In this document: in pieces, positions 34,723 to 42,910 of the stretch
How the letters are laid out: each line of letters opens with the position of its first letter
Numbering within the stretch: the first letter of the stretch is position 1
Assembly (NCBI GenBank): GCA_020883125.1
Contig: JAHREW010000008.1
Span: 96,794-160,793 of the forward strand
Reading direction: 5' to 3'
Length of the DNA: 64,000 nucleotides
DNA from: Microcoleus sp. CAWBG506
GTDB taxonomy: Bacteria; Cyanobacteriota; Cyanobacteriia; Cyanobacteriales; Microcoleaceae
Position numbers and translations under genes: made by a program
The notes under the pieces: generated by a model
What the model was told of the DNA's origin: nothing
The model's database searches: none
What the model saw: the letters and a program-made list of their open reading frames with translations, nothing else

Positions 34723-35616
34723 TTACCTTTCCAACAAATCAGTAGCATTGACGCAAGGAAGCGAAAGCACATAGCGATACCCAGATTCTGGCGTTCCTTG
34801 AATTGAGAGTTGACCGCCTTGAATTTCCACCAACTGACAGCACAGCAGCAATCCCAAACGCTCTCTATCCCCGTAGCCAGCTAACACTGGTGAGGTATCC
34901 GTGGCATTTTCCGCTACCAAAGTTGCCAACTCAGAGAAAGAAAGCTTTAATGGCTGGGAAGCTTGTACTGCTGGCGAATATTGAGATTCAATTCCCAATT
35001 CTCTGGTGTCGGAGTTCCCTAGGGAACTCCGACCCGATGCAACTTTTAACAAGTGGTCGGAGTAGAGTTTAGCATGGGGCAAACTTTCTCCCAACCAAGG
35101 GTGAAACACCCAAACTCCCATATTGATGCCATCATCTTTGCGAACAACGTGTACTCGAATTACGCTACCTGCCCCAGCAGATTGAATCACGCTAAAAATT
35201 AAGTGGTGGAGCATTTGCTGAACTTTGTCTTTGTCTGCCAGCCAAATACGGGGCCCTGGACTGATAGACAGGTTAATTTCTTGCTCTCTTTTAGATGCGG
35301 GCTGCGATAGGTTAGTCACAACCTGCTGGCACAAAGTTTCTATATCTACTGCGGTTCGCTTGATGGTGAAACTGGATTCATCCAATTCTGCGAGTCCTAA
35401 AATTTCTTCAACTAGCGATCGCAAAGACCGACTACTATCTTGGATTACATCGATATATTCTTTTTGCTTACTTGTCAGGGGGCCATAAATTTCTTGGTTC
35501 AATACACTGGCCATCCCAATAACTGAAGTGAGGGGAGTCAGCAATTCTTGGGCTAAATAATTTAGCAGTTTTATTTTTATTGAGTTACTAGACAAATTGA
35601 TAGGTTTGTTACTCAT
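34723..35616 (-). CDS. degenerate histidine-kinase-like protein (no phosphoacceptor His)
   Basis: A 297-residue protein aligned with the DHp and CA domains of sensor kinases, without any sensor domain. The H-box reads YLAQELLTPLTSVIG, so Gln23 stands where the phosphoacceptor His should be. The N-box (HHLIFSVIQSA) lacks its Asn, the D-x-G-x-G box is missing, and only a G2-like GYGDRERLGLLLCCQLVEIQGG remains. It may be a pseudokinase that acts as a binding scaffold, as found for other degenerate kinases, or a decaying gene, though the reading frame is intact. A segment SGRSSLGNSDTRELG (codons partly from a CGGAGTTCCCTAGGGAACTCCG palindrome) looks inserted. Confidence 0.7.
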   Translation of the reverse strand: MSNKPINLSSNSIKIKLLNYLAQELLTPLTSVIGMASVLNQEIYGPLTSKQKEYIDVIQDSSRSLRSLVEEILGLAELDESSFTIKRTAVDIETLCQQVVTNLSQPASKREQEINLSISPGPRIWLADKDKVQQMLHHLIFSVIQSAGAGSVIRVHVVRKDDGINMGVWVFHPWLGESLPHAKLYSDHLLKVASGRSSLGNSDTRELGIESQYSPAVQASQPLKLSFSELATLVAENATDTSPVLAGYGDRERLGLLLCCQLVEIQGGQLSIQGTPESGYRYVLSLPCVNATDLLER

Positions 35617-35712
35617 TGCTTATTTTTCTTGGTTATTATCAAGGGTTAATTTTTTAGGGTGGCTCAGACCTCTTTCCAAAGTTTATCAGGAAATTGGGTT
35701 GCCAACCCCGTC

Positions 35713-35804
35713 CTTATAGCACCGCTTAATGACTAATGACTACTGACTACTGACGCTTCAACGAAGCTGAGCCGGCACCGCTACTGACTAACGACTAATG
35801 ACTA
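35713..35804 (-). repeat. TAGTCAT heptamer array starting at the acyltransferase stop codon
   Basis: On the minus strand the acyltransferase TAG stop begins TAGTCAT, TAGTCGT and TAGTCAG units. A 30-bp GC-richer interruption follows, then three more TAG units. Same heptamer as after hetR. Confidence 0.8.
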
Positions 35805-37241
35805 ATTAATTAGTCCTTCTAAAGCTGCTTGTAAGTCTTGAGTGAGCTCGGCAACTGCTATTCTGCGACTGGTTTGATATCCCTCGGAGCGATCGTCCAC
35901 GGATATCGGTTCGCCCACGGTCATTGTTACTCGCTGTTTGCCCAAATTCGGTCGCCCGAAAGGATTTCCCCCTTTGATGCGAGCCAGTACGTCGGACAGT
36001 AGTAAAGTTGTTTCGGCGAGGCGTTCTGCCGTCAGTTGTTCTTGTACATATTTGCCCGTAACGGACACGAAGCTTTCTACGAGTCTCATGTGCCACATTC
36101 GGAGACTGGCTTCTTCGGCTAGGCGATCGGCTAATCCTCTTTCTAAGGGACAAAGTGCTGCAATATCTTTGATATCTTCTCGATAAATATAGTCCCATCC
36201 TGCTTGTTCCAATCGGCGGCATCTGTCGATTAAACTGCCTTTTGGCTTCAAGTTGAAATACTGTTCTGCCACTTGTAAAGCCACATCTAAAAGTGCTTTT
36301 AATCTAGAAATCATCACTTCATTGTCCAAATCATTATTGGTGATTTCTGTCATCAGTTCTGATACTAATTTATCGGGATGTGGGGGTAAATATTGATGAT
36401 AAAATCTCCGATAAAACTGTTCCATTACTGACAACAAATAACTTCCCAATCGAATTAGTCGTAAATATTGAAATTTGTGATGGTGAATTTCGGAATTCGG
36501 AGGATTCGTGTCTAAATTGGGAAAATTGTTACTATCTAATGTTGCTAATCCGCAATCAGTTTCTAATTGAGTTAAAAGTTTTTCTAGTTGTTCCCAAGGT
36601 GGCTGGACATAGCGGTATTGAATACCAAGTGGTACAATTACCACTTTTTCCGGGCGTCCGGCTTTTCGTAAATCTTCAACGCACCAGAATCCCATTTGAG
36701 CAATACCGGGTTCGAGGGGGCTAACTATTTCATTGTGACCGTTGGTGGCGCCTTCGGGAGCGGCGGCGATGGGAAATTGGCTGTTAGCAAATAAATCGCG
36801 GACCGATCGCAATCCAGCTCGATCGATCTTACCGCGAACAATGGGAGTTCCACCAAGTTGGGAGTATAGCCAGCCGACACCCGCGCCAGCCCAAAGGGGA
36901 ATTCCGCGATCGTAGATAAAGTGGGAATGTACGGGAAATTTCAGGGGAATCCCTTGTTGGCGCGCCACTTGGGGTACGAGTTTCCACACCAGTTGTCCCA
37001 AACAGTAAGGATCGCTTGAGTTGGGGTGGCGGAATGCTAACAAAAAGCGAACTTTCTGATTTTGAAATTGGTGAAACAGTTCGGCGAGGGTTTCGACATT
37101 TTCCGCTTGAATGTCGCTGATATTTGTCCGAAATCGCAGCCACCAGGGGAGTATTTGTTGGCAGCCTTGGACGATTAGGGGGTTGTACGCTGGGGGGATG
37201 AATTCCAGCGGTGGCTGAACTTGGCTAATTGAATTCGGCAT
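35802..37241 (-). CDS. PlsC-like 1-acyl-glycerol-3-phosphate acyltransferase
   Basis: A 479-residue protein with the acyltransferase motif I as RHPNSSDP (H-x4-D) near residue 73. A second block is GGTPIVRGKIDRAGLRSVRD. The motif III-type PEGATNGHNE is followed by VIVPLGIQYRY. The C-terminal 250 residues are helical and characteristic of a long cyanobacterial subgroup. It probably acylates a lysophosphatidate-like acceptor; specificity is not evident. There are no clear membrane spans. The TAG stop opens a heptamer array. Confidence 0.75.
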   Translation of the reverse strand: MPNSISQVQPPLEFIPPAYNPLIVQGCQQILPWWLRFRTNISDIQAENVETLAELFHQFQNQKVRFLLAFRHPNSSDPYCLGQLVWKLVPQVARQQGIPLKFPVHSHFIYDRGIPLWAGAGVGWLYSQLGGTPIVRGKIDRAGLRSVRDLFANSQFPIAAAPEGATNGHNEIVSPLEPGIAQMGFWCVEDLRKAGRPEKVVIVPLGIQYRYVQPPWEQLEKLLTQLETDCGLATLDSNNFPNLDTNPPNSEIHHHKFQYLRLIRLGSYLLSVMEQFYRRFYHQYLPPHPDKLVSELMTEITNNDLDNEVMISRLKALLDVALQVAEQYFNLKPKGSLIDRCRRLEQAGWDYIYREDIKDIAALCPLERGLADRLAEEASLRMWHMRLVESFVSVTGKYVQEQLTAERLAETTLLLSDVLARIKGGNPFGRPNLGKQRVTMTVGEPISVDDRSEGYQTSRRIAVAELTQDLQAALEGLIN

Positions 37242-37309
37242 TTCACGATTTTAGATTTGAGATTTCTCGGCTGCGAGAAGGAATGATAGCAAATCCGTTA
37301 GCATCGGAA

Positions 37310-37392
37310 TGATTTAACCGCGAAGGCGCTCATGACGCGAAGTTCGAGAAGAGATAAATTAATAATTCCGATGCCACCGGATTTGATATAAC
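37310..37392. repeat. dispersed intergenic element, copy 4
   Basis: CGGAATGATTTAACCGCGAA … GAAGAGATAAATTAATAATTCCGATG and CCGGATTTGATAT at the right end. It is a member of the same family as 4839-4930 and lies between the acyltransferase and RNase genes. Confidence 0.7.
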
Positions 37393-37480
37393 CTCTTACT
37401 CTATCAGGACTTACGTCGAATGACTAAAGAAAACAGGTTTTTTATCTGTTTCACAGCGCCAAAATCCCAAATCGAAAGTC

Positions 37481-39487
37481 CTATTCCGCTGCTTGGAGAA
37501 TCACTTCTTGGAATTGAATTACATCCGATCGCGGATCGCAGTGTGTGACTTTGACTTCAAATCGATCGCCTACTTCGACAGATCGACCAAACCGCATGGC
37601 TAATTCTAAACCCAACTCTTCCAACAAAATCAATCCGAGATTGCTATCTTCCCGTAGCCAGCGCAACATTAAAGCTTCCCAGACTTCATCCGGGCTTCGC
37701 CGTAAATATTCCAATCCCCAATAGCGATTGGTTTGGCGTTCGACACTAGAAGCTTCCCTGACTGCTGTACCGAGACACATCACAATGTCTTGCATTTCTT
37801 CAGGAGAAAAAGGCTGCGGTTCATCGCGCAAATGAGCTTTGATTTGGAAATGAGTCAGCAAATCGGTATAACGCCGAATCGGAGAAGTGACTTGAGTGTA
37901 CGCTTCTAAACCCAAACTAGAGTGCCTTCCAGGGGTCAAATTCATCTCACTGCGGGGCATACAGCGACGCACAGCGCAAGCGCGGGCCGGGCCTGCGGGT
38001 ACAGCCAGCAGTTCTTCCTCTGGTGGGAGTTCCGGCTGGGGCTGATGACGGTAGGGTATGGCTAGGCTGTGTGTTTGACCATAGCGGGCTGCGACTTCCC
38101 CGGCTAGGATCATCATTTCAGCTACTAATAATCGGGCTCTGGAGTCGTCGATGACGTGGATTTTGATTTCATCGCCGTTGACTTTGATCACCGATTCGGG
38201 CATGAAAATGCTGATTGCACCTTGGGTTTCCCGCCATTTTTGTCGCAGTTTGGCGAGTGTGGCGATCGCACTTATTTCCGGTTCTGCTTCAATTCCCAAC
38301 TCCAACATCTCATCTACGTCATCGTAGGTTAAGCGGTAGGTAGGTTTCACAGTGCTGATGTGAATGCTGTAATCTTGGGCTGCACCTGTTTCATCTAAAA
38401 TAATGCTAAAGCTGAGAGCACTGCACTCTTTACCTTGAATCAAGCTCATCGGCCCAGTTGCCAACTCTGGGGGAAACATCGGGATCATCCCCGTAGGAAG
38501 GTAAACTGTGGTGGTGCGCTTTCTGGCTTCGAGGTCTAGTTCGTCTCCGGGGGAGAGTAAGCGGGTGGGATCGGCGATGTGTATCCACAGGCGCTGCTGG
38601 CCGTTTTCCAGGAATTCTAAGCTGAGTCCGTCGTCTATTTCCGTAGTGCTTTCATCGTCGATGGTGTAAACCTTGAGATGAGTCAAATCGAGACGACTGG
38701 AGTCGGAATCGCTTGGGAGGTTTTCTAGGCAGCGTTGAGCTCCTTCTAATACCTTGGCTGGTAACTGTAGGGGAATTTGGCTACGTCGCAAAAACAGGTT
38801 TTCGTGGTGACTCCACAGGCCGAGATCGACTAATAGTTGAAAGGCTGCTTCTGGTGTTTCGGGACGTTCTAGGCTGGCTAGTGTTTCTAGGGCTGGGGTG
38901 CGGTGTGTGGCTTCTTCTCCCAGGGTGGCAAATCGTTCTAGGGCATCGAGGCGATGGCGATCGCTATTTGCCCAGTCTACATTTTCCCCGACGAGTCGCT
39001 GCTTGACTCGATCCCAAAATCCTTGGGCTTCTTGATGTCGTTGCTGTTCTACTTCTTGCTGGTGTTTTATTTCTGCTACTTGGGCTGCAGAACGCGGTTC
39101 GTAGCGATCGCCCTTTTGCTTGAAATACAATTTATCTGTGGACAACAGAGAGTAAGCTGCGTAACACTGAGCTGGGGTTTTTTCGGAAAATAGTAGCATG
39201 GCTAAGGATTCCGGGTCCGCGGTTTCTCCGTCCCCTACTAGCAGTTCCCAAGCTACTTCGAGACTGGATGGATCTGAGTAAACTTCTACTTCTTGATGAA
39301 ATTTTGGGATGTCCGAGGGTTTGTAGGTTTCTCCGGCAATTTCGTAGGTGATTTGTTTCGGCGGTATGCTGTGCGGTTGACCGTTTTCGTCTACCACCAC
39401 CCAGTTTTTTTTGCCGTCTGGGCGATCGGCAACGGCTAGACGGCGGTCGCCGTGCAGTCTAAATTCTACTAATGTTCCCTTCTCCAC
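37481..39487 (-). CDS. RNase II/R family 3'-5' exoribonuclease
   Basis: A 668-residue RNB-domain protein. The catalytic centre is visible as YTIDDESTTEIDDGLSLE, with the carboxylates that bind Mg, then LWIHIADPTRLL, TVYLPTGMIPMFPPEL, and SPIRRYTDLLTHFQIKAHL in the distal part of the RNB domain. The C-terminus (VGDRFEVKVTHCDPRSDVIQF) is a shortened S1-like barrel. It degrades RNA processively from the 3' end. It lies downstream of rpmG-rpsR on the same strand, a grouping seen in other cyanobacteria. Confidence 0.88.
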   Translation of the reverse strand: MEKGTLVEFRLHGDRRLAVADRPDGKKNWVVVDENGQPHSIPPKQITYEIAGETYKPSDIPKFHQEVEVYSDPSSLEVAWELLVGDGETADPESLAMLLFSEKTPAQCYAAYSLLSTDKLYFKQKGDRYEPRSAAQVAEIKHQQEVEQQRHQEAQGFWDRVKQRLVGENVDWANSDRHRLDALERFATLGEEATHRTPALETLASLERPETPEAAFQLLVDLGLWSHHENLFLRRSQIPLQLPAKVLEGAQRCLENLPSDSDSSRLDLTHLKVYTIDDESTTEIDDGLSLEFLENGQQRLWIHIADPTRLLSPGDELDLEARKRTTTVYLPTGMIPMFPPELATGPMSLIQGKECSALSFSIILDETGAAQDYSIHISTVKPTYRLTYDDVDEMLELGIEAEPEISAIATLAKLRQKWRETQGAISIFMPESVIKVNGDEIKIHVIDDSRARLLVAEMMILAGEVAARYGQTHSLAIPYRHQPQPELPPEEELLAVPAGPARACAVRRCMPRSEMNLTPGRHSSLGLEAYTQVTSPIRRYTDLLTHFQIKAHLRDEPQPFSPEEMQDIVMCLGTAVREASSVERQTNRYWGLEYLRRSPDEVWEALMLRWLREDSNLGLILLEELGLELAMRFGRSVEVGDRFEVKVTHCDPRSDVIQFQEVILQAAE

Positions 39488-39662
39488 TTGCCAGTTATAT
39501 AATTTATATTTTAGATTTTTACATGGGCTACTTGTCTGGTTTCGACTTGGGGATTTTAGATTTTGGAGAATTGTATTTTTTCTGGTTAAATCACGTAAAA
39601 ACGTTACTTTTGCCTAGTTTTTATGACCGTCCAAAATCTAAAATCTTAAATCCAAAATCCGA

Positions 39663-39878
39663 TTAACCTTCTTGGTTGACGAAGGGCATCAAAGCTACAA
39701 TTCTGGCTCTTTTGATGCTTCTGGTCAGGTCTCGTTGTTGTTTGGCTGTCAAGCCTGTAATCCGGCGGGGTAGGATTTTACCCCGTTCTGTAACGTATTT
39801 TTTGAGCAAATCGACGTCTTTGTAGTCGATCGGATCTCCTGGTTTAATTGGCGATACACGCCTGCGAAAGTAAGTCAT
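39663..39878 (-). CDS. rpsR: 30S ribosomal protein S18
   Basis: A 71-residue S18: [61 protein letters not shown] start at ATG 39878, where the S18 family begins; an upstream extension of the frame to 39953 is only heptamer repeat (PNAQ-type) and is not coding. It lies in an operon with rpmG. The repeat array comes to within about 15 bases of the start, so it forms the leader between the two ribosomal genes. Confidence 0.96.
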   Translation of the reverse strand: MTYFRRRVSPIKPGDPIDYKDVDLLKKYVTERGKILPRRITGLTAKQQRDLTRSIKRARIVALMPFVNQEG

Positions 39879-39892
39879 TTTTTGGAGAATTG

Positions 39893-40008
39893 GTAATTGG
39901 GCATTGGGCCTTGGGCCTTGGGCATTGGGCATTGGGCATTGGGCATTGGGCATTGGTTACTAACAAATAACAAATGACTAATGACTACTGACTAATGACT
40001 AATGACTA
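39893..40008 (-). repeat. two-part heptamer array between rpmG and rpsR, starting at the rpmG stop codon
   Basis: On the minus strand the rpmG stop TAG is the first triplet of about five TAGTCAT/TAGTCAG units, then TTGTTAT/TTGTTAG units, then about nine TGCCCAA/GGCCCAA units that reach to about 15 bases before the rpsR ATG. The second heptamer has a different sequence but the same period. Confidence 0.85.
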
Positions 40009-40194
40009 CTTGATCTCTTTGTGATTCGTGTGCTTGTTGCAATGGGGGCAGAACTTTTTGAGTTCTAGCCTCGCCGTCGTGTTCCGACGGTTTTTGGTCG
40101 TGGTGTACCGAGAAACGCCTTTTGAGCGTTTGCTGGCATTAGTTCGGCACTCAGTACACTCTAGAGTAATTATGATGCGGACGCCTTTAGCCAT
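40006..40194 (-). CDS. rpmG: 50S ribosomal protein L33
   Basis: A 62-residue L33 with [40 protein letters not shown] and [15 protein letters not shown]. The two CxxC pairs of the zinc-binding form are present (CTEC, CPHC). It is directly upstream of rpsR. Its TAG stop is the first triplet of a heptamer array. Confidence 0.96.
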   Translation of the reverse strand: MAKGVRIIITLECTECRTNASKRSKGVSRYTTTKNRRNTTARLELKKFCPHCNKHTNHKEIK

Positions 40195-40232
40195 AATTCT
40201 AAATAAATTTCGACTAATTTAAACACAATTTA

Positions 40233-40766
40233 TTATCTTCTCACATTGCTGTGCACTTGGTCAAGCAATCTTCTGACTTTGATGTCTAGGGAGTAGCCAC
40301 GGCGGGTGCCGACGACGATCGTACCACCAAGGCGATCGTGAAATGCCTGGGGAAATCGGGCGGTGTCGGTGAAGGCAACGCTACAGTCGATCGCCAGGGG
40401 TAATAGGAGTAACAAAACGGCGGCATTGGTGGATGTGAGTCCCCCTATACCTAGGAAGGCTAGGGCTGCACAGCCACCAAGCACAGCCTCGCGTTTGCAC
40501 AGTTCTTGGAGGCCGGGAGTGCGATCGAGTCTGGGATCGACAATTTTCATGTCCAAAGCCCAGCGGCCGAGACTTTGGCCTTTATTTTTCCTGACGATGG
40601 CTACTCGCAAGATCAGCCAGAGTATAACAAAAAAGATGATTTGGGCGATCGGATTAGTGCCAAGAAGCAAACTGGGCAGCCAAACTGCGAAGCCGTCGAT
40701 GCAGAAAGCACCAGCGCGACGGCCGATTGTGACCTTGGGAAGGAGAGGAACTAGATCGGAACTCAT
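40233..40766 (-). CDS. RDD family membrane protein
   Basis: A 177-residue protein with the RDD pattern: GRRAGAFCIDGFAVWL early (R-x-x-A-x-x-x-D), then two or three membrane segments (IIFFVILWLILRVAIV, AAVLLLLLPLAIDCSVAF) and KNKGQSLGRWALDMKIVDP between them, and QAFHDRLGGTIVV at the end. ATG 40766 is the start; a TTG two codons upstream is less likely. Function is unknown; some RDD proteins affect ion exchange. It may be co-transcribed with rpmG (38-bp gap). Confidence 0.8.
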   Translation of the reverse strand: MSSDLVPLLPKVTIGRRAGAFCIDGFAVWLPSLLLGTNPIAQIIFFVILWLILRVAIVRKNKGQSLGRWALDMKIVDPRLDRTPGLQELCKREAVLGGCAALAFLGIGGLTSTNAAVLLLLLPLAIDCSVAFTDTARFPQAFHDRLGGTIVVGTRRGYSLDIKVRRLLDQVHSNVRR

Positions 40767-40835
40767 GGGCAAAAAAGAATTACTTTAAAGTGCGTAAGTC
40801 CTGTTTCTATCATAATCGACATTTAAAATTCTAGC

Positions 40836-41186
40836 TTAATTATTCCCCCAATTATTAGCTATATCTTTAATTGCCATTTCCAAATTAGGTAAATAATTCT
40901 CAATCGTGTCCCAAACTCGATTAATATCTATCCCGTCCAAATAATCGTGAACCAAAACATTTCTAAATCCTGATATGGCATTCCAATCAATACCTAAAAC
41001 ACTTGTCTTTAAATTCCTTGACAACTTTTGAGTTGATTCTGTCATAGTTTGCAAACATCGCAAGACTCCATCTTGCACTAAAGCATCACTCATAAAACGT
41101 TCCCGCTCATTGCCAGTGTACTTATTTATCTTGTTGATACATTCCAAAATATGCTCAACATAAACCCGATCTCGTTCTAAATTCAT
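40836..41186 (-). CDS. HepT-like (DUF86) protein
   Basis: A 116-residue four-helix HEPN-type protein: DRVYVEHILECINKINKYTG, ALVQDGVLRCLQTMTESTQK, and the RNase motif RNVLVHDY (R-x4-H-x-Y) in GFRNVLVHDYLDGID. HepT toxins are normally followed or preceded by an MntA nucleotidyltransferase antitoxin that AMPylates the Tyr; here the neighbour is a RHH protein gene, and the nearest MntA-like gene is 2 kb upstream with a different partner. The start at ATG 41186 has GGAGG 10 bases before it; ATG 41216 has none. Confidence 0.8.
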   Translation of the reverse strand: MNLERDRVYVEHILECINKINKYTGNERERFMSDALVQDGVLRCLQTMTESTQKLSRNLKTSVLGIDWNAISGFRNVLVHDYLDGIDINRVWDTIENYLPNLEMAIKDIANNWGNN

Positions 41187-41247
41187 AAAGATTTTGCCTC
41201 CGATAATACCGATCATTAATTAAATGCTTAGTTTCAGTTAGCAGTTG

Positions 41248-41430
41248 CTATAACTTGATAAGTCCTCTAGCAATTTGCTCAACAAGTTCCGAACGAGAAA
41301 TGCCGTATATTTTAGCAACAGAATCCAGCTCGTTAACGGCTTTTTTTGTGAGGCTAAAGCTGCGGACTTGTTTGATCTCATCGTACATCTCTGGCTGATT
41401 TCTCATGCTTTTATGTTTGGGTTTAGCCAT
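41248..41430 (-). CDS. ribbon-helix-helix protein upstream of HepT
   Basis: A 60-residue basic protein ending QVRSFSLTKKAVNELDSVAK, IYGISRSELVEQIARGLIKL, the strand-helix-helix pattern of CopG/Arc-like RHH repressors. AAAGGAG is 8 bases before the ATG. It precedes the HepT-like gene (61-bp gap) and could act as its regulator or antitoxin. About 60 bases upstream is the intrinsic terminator of the predicted RNA at 41493-41696, so expression may depend on readthrough. Confidence 0.7.
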   Translation of the reverse strand: MAKPKHKSMRNQPEMYDEIKQVRSFSLTKKAVNELDSVAKIYGISRSELVEQIARGLIKL

Positions 41431-41492
41431 GTCAAAAACTCCTTTCTGATTCAGAGAACAAAATTTCAGCTTGATCCGACGTGAAAATGACC

Positions 41493-41521
41493 AAAAAAAA
41501 AGGAGTTCTTGGTAGGACTCC
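41493..41521 (-). terminator. intrinsic terminator of the predicted minus-strand RNA
   Basis: On the minus strand GGAGT-N10-ACTCC is followed by nine T residues (plus strand 41493-41501 is an A-run). It sits between the DUF4177-alphaCTD gene and the RHH gene. Confidence 0.75.
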
Positions 41522-41696
41522 CTGGCAAAGGTTAAAATTATTCAATTTTTGGTTGTGAAGCGTTGGAAGAACCAAACGCTCGTCCGACAAGATAACTGTC
41601 GAATTTTTGGAGAAGGTTATAAGTGCTAAGTTTGAATATTTGCACTTGCTTCTTGCAAAGCAGGGAGTGCTGGAATTTCTAAGCTTTTGGCTTATA
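41493..41696 (-). ncRNA. candidate ~200-nt structured RNA or attenuator leader
   Basis: A promoter, several strong hairpins and an intrinsic terminator line up on the minus strand in a region with no convincing gene. Hairpins, 5' to 3': GCACT/AGTGC with GCTT/AAGC inside; AAGTGC/GCACTT; CGACA/TGTCG; AGCGTT-TGG/CCA-ACGCT. ACTCCCTG near the 5' end (complement of 41661-41668) pairs exactly with CAGGGAGT (complement of 41517-41524), which contains the first arm of the terminator, so the two pairings exclude each other. That geometry fits an attenuator or riboswitch before the RHH-HepT genes, or a 6S-like closed RNA. I recognise no known class. Confidence 0.5.
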
Positions 41697-41702
41697 AAAC
41701 TC

Positions 41703-41731
41703 ATGATAACACAAACAATCAAAATCGGCAA
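41703..41731 (-). promoter_or_regulatory. sigma70-type promoter for the candidate RNA
   Basis: TTGCCG (-35), a 17-base spacer and TATCAT (-10) with an extended TGT just before it, on the minus strand. Transcription would start near 41696. Confidence 0.5.
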
Positions 41732-41799
41732 GAGTGTTGTAATTTATTCTTTAAGTCTTTGCTAGATTGCTTTTAGCTCTTAATAAGAGCATGGTAGTG

Positions 41800-41862
41800 G
41801 TTGAGGACTTAACTTTTACAGCGGTTCCTGCTGTATTACGGCATACTCAATGAATCCTCAAC
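41800..41862. other. cruciform-like inverted repeat
   Basis: GTTGAGGA (41800-41807) and TCCTCAAC (41855-41862) pair, and inside them TACAGC/GCTGTA (41817-41835) pair around GGTTCCT. A related GCGTTTCCTGC lies 70 bases away. It is part of the 566-bp non-coding stretch after the DUF4177-alphaCTD gene; no gene is supported there. Confidence 0.5.
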
Positions 41863-41996
41863 ATTTAAGAAATTGGTTTGTTAATTGTTGCTGCTGTACC
41901 TCATAAAAGCAGGAAACGCTCTATTTGCGGTAGGCTTTCCACCCTGTGCATATTAGGTCAAGTTTCTCGATTCAGTATCAAGGCTAAAAATACCAT

Positions 41997-42749
41997 TTAA
42001 TCGTCACTCAGTATCATGTCAAATCTTTTTTTAAGCGTTTCAACTACCTCCTCTTCACTCCTACGATGTTTTAATATCTCACTGAGTTCTGTTCTAGTAT
42101 ATTCTAACAAATCTTTTATCGAGTGTATTCCTGCTCTTTTTAGAGGACTATAGGCACGAACTGACAACTGTAATTCTTCAATAGGAAATAAAGATAGATA
42201 ATCGGCATCTTCATTTTCAGTCTCTTCACTTTCTATTGCTTCATCGGCTTCATCTGCTTCATCTGATGCTTCATCTGACTCTTCATCTGATGCTTCATCT
42301 GATGCTTCATCTGATGCTTCATCTGACTTTGCTCTTTTTATATCTAACATATCTAGGAATTTATCTAAGCCTAACTCCGAATTAGCTGATGCTTTTCTTT
42401 CAAAGAGATAAATATTTCTTGTGCATCGTATAACTTGACCGGAATCTGTTTCACTCAAATAACCTTCAGGGGTAACGCTAAATAATTTCCAACCTTGACT
42501 TCCTAATTTATTAAATAACGTAATACAGTCATCTTCCATTTTTATGTTATTTGTGTATGCCCCTCTAATTCTAAACCCATAAAAACGATATTTTAGACCC
42601 AAAAAATTAGATCGAAATACGTCATCGTAGTAAACTTGAATATATTCATACTGGGGCTTAGTCACTATTTGTTCTACCAAAGAGAGTAGTCCCATTATAA
42701 ATTCTTTATTTTCTAAAAATTTATTGATTTCATCTGAATTGTCATTCAT
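41997..42749 (-). CDS. DUF4177-like domain fused to RNA polymerase alphaCTD-like domain
   Basis: A 250-residue soluble protein. Residues about 30-120 resemble DUF4177: YEYIQVYYDDVF, then LFNKLGSQGWKLFSVTPEG and IYLFERK. A Glu/Asp/Ser/Ala linker with about eight SDEA/ADEA repeats follows (about 140-175). The C-terminus (about 185-250) reads PIEELQLSVRAYSPLKRAGI, HSIKDLLEYTRTELSEI, the helix-hairpin-helix form of the RNA polymerase alpha C-terminal domain. GAGGGT lies 8 bases before the ATG. It could dock to promoter DNA or transcription proteins. Function is unknown; it lies in a small accessory island with HepT- and MntA-like genes. Confidence 0.7.
   Translation of the reverse strand: MNDNSDEINKFLENKEFIMGLLSLVEQIVTKPQYEYIQVYYDDVFRSNFLGLKYRFYGFRIRGAYTNNIKMEDDCITLFNKLGSQGWKLFSVTPEGYLSETDSGQVIRCTRNIYLFERKASANSELGLDKFLDMLDIKRAKSDEASDEASDEASDEESDEASDEADEADEAIESEETENEDADYLSLFPIEELQLSVRAYSPLKRAGIHSIKDLLEYTRTELSEILKHRRSEEEVVETLKKRFDMILSDD
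42225..42330. repeat. microsatellite coding for SDEA/ADEA repeats
   Basis: CATCTGATGCTT and CATCTGACTCTT units of about 12 bases repeated inside the DUF4177-alphaCTD gene; they encode an acidic linker whose length is likely to vary by slippage without frameshift when whole units change. Confidence 0.7.
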
Positions 42750-42910
42750 AATAATACCCTCAACCGTTCAAAATTTTAATATCCTAGAGATCATTATAGC
42801 AGCGATCATCACCCAACAATTCTAAAACCTCTAATATCTGGTCTTGTAATTGCTGATTTTTTTAATTAATCGCTTAAGACTTCTTTTGAAACTCGGATCG
42901 GTTGTTAAAA

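Noticed and set aside
39879-39953. N-terminal extension of rpsR
   Set aside because: The extra codons are TGCCCAA heptamers giving PNAQ repeats; S18 proteins begin at the ATG at 39878.
41432-41731. 99-codon minus-strand frame across the candidate RNA
   Set aside because: It reads through a terminator with a T9 run, has no RBS and no plausible composition, and overlaps the RHH gene leader.
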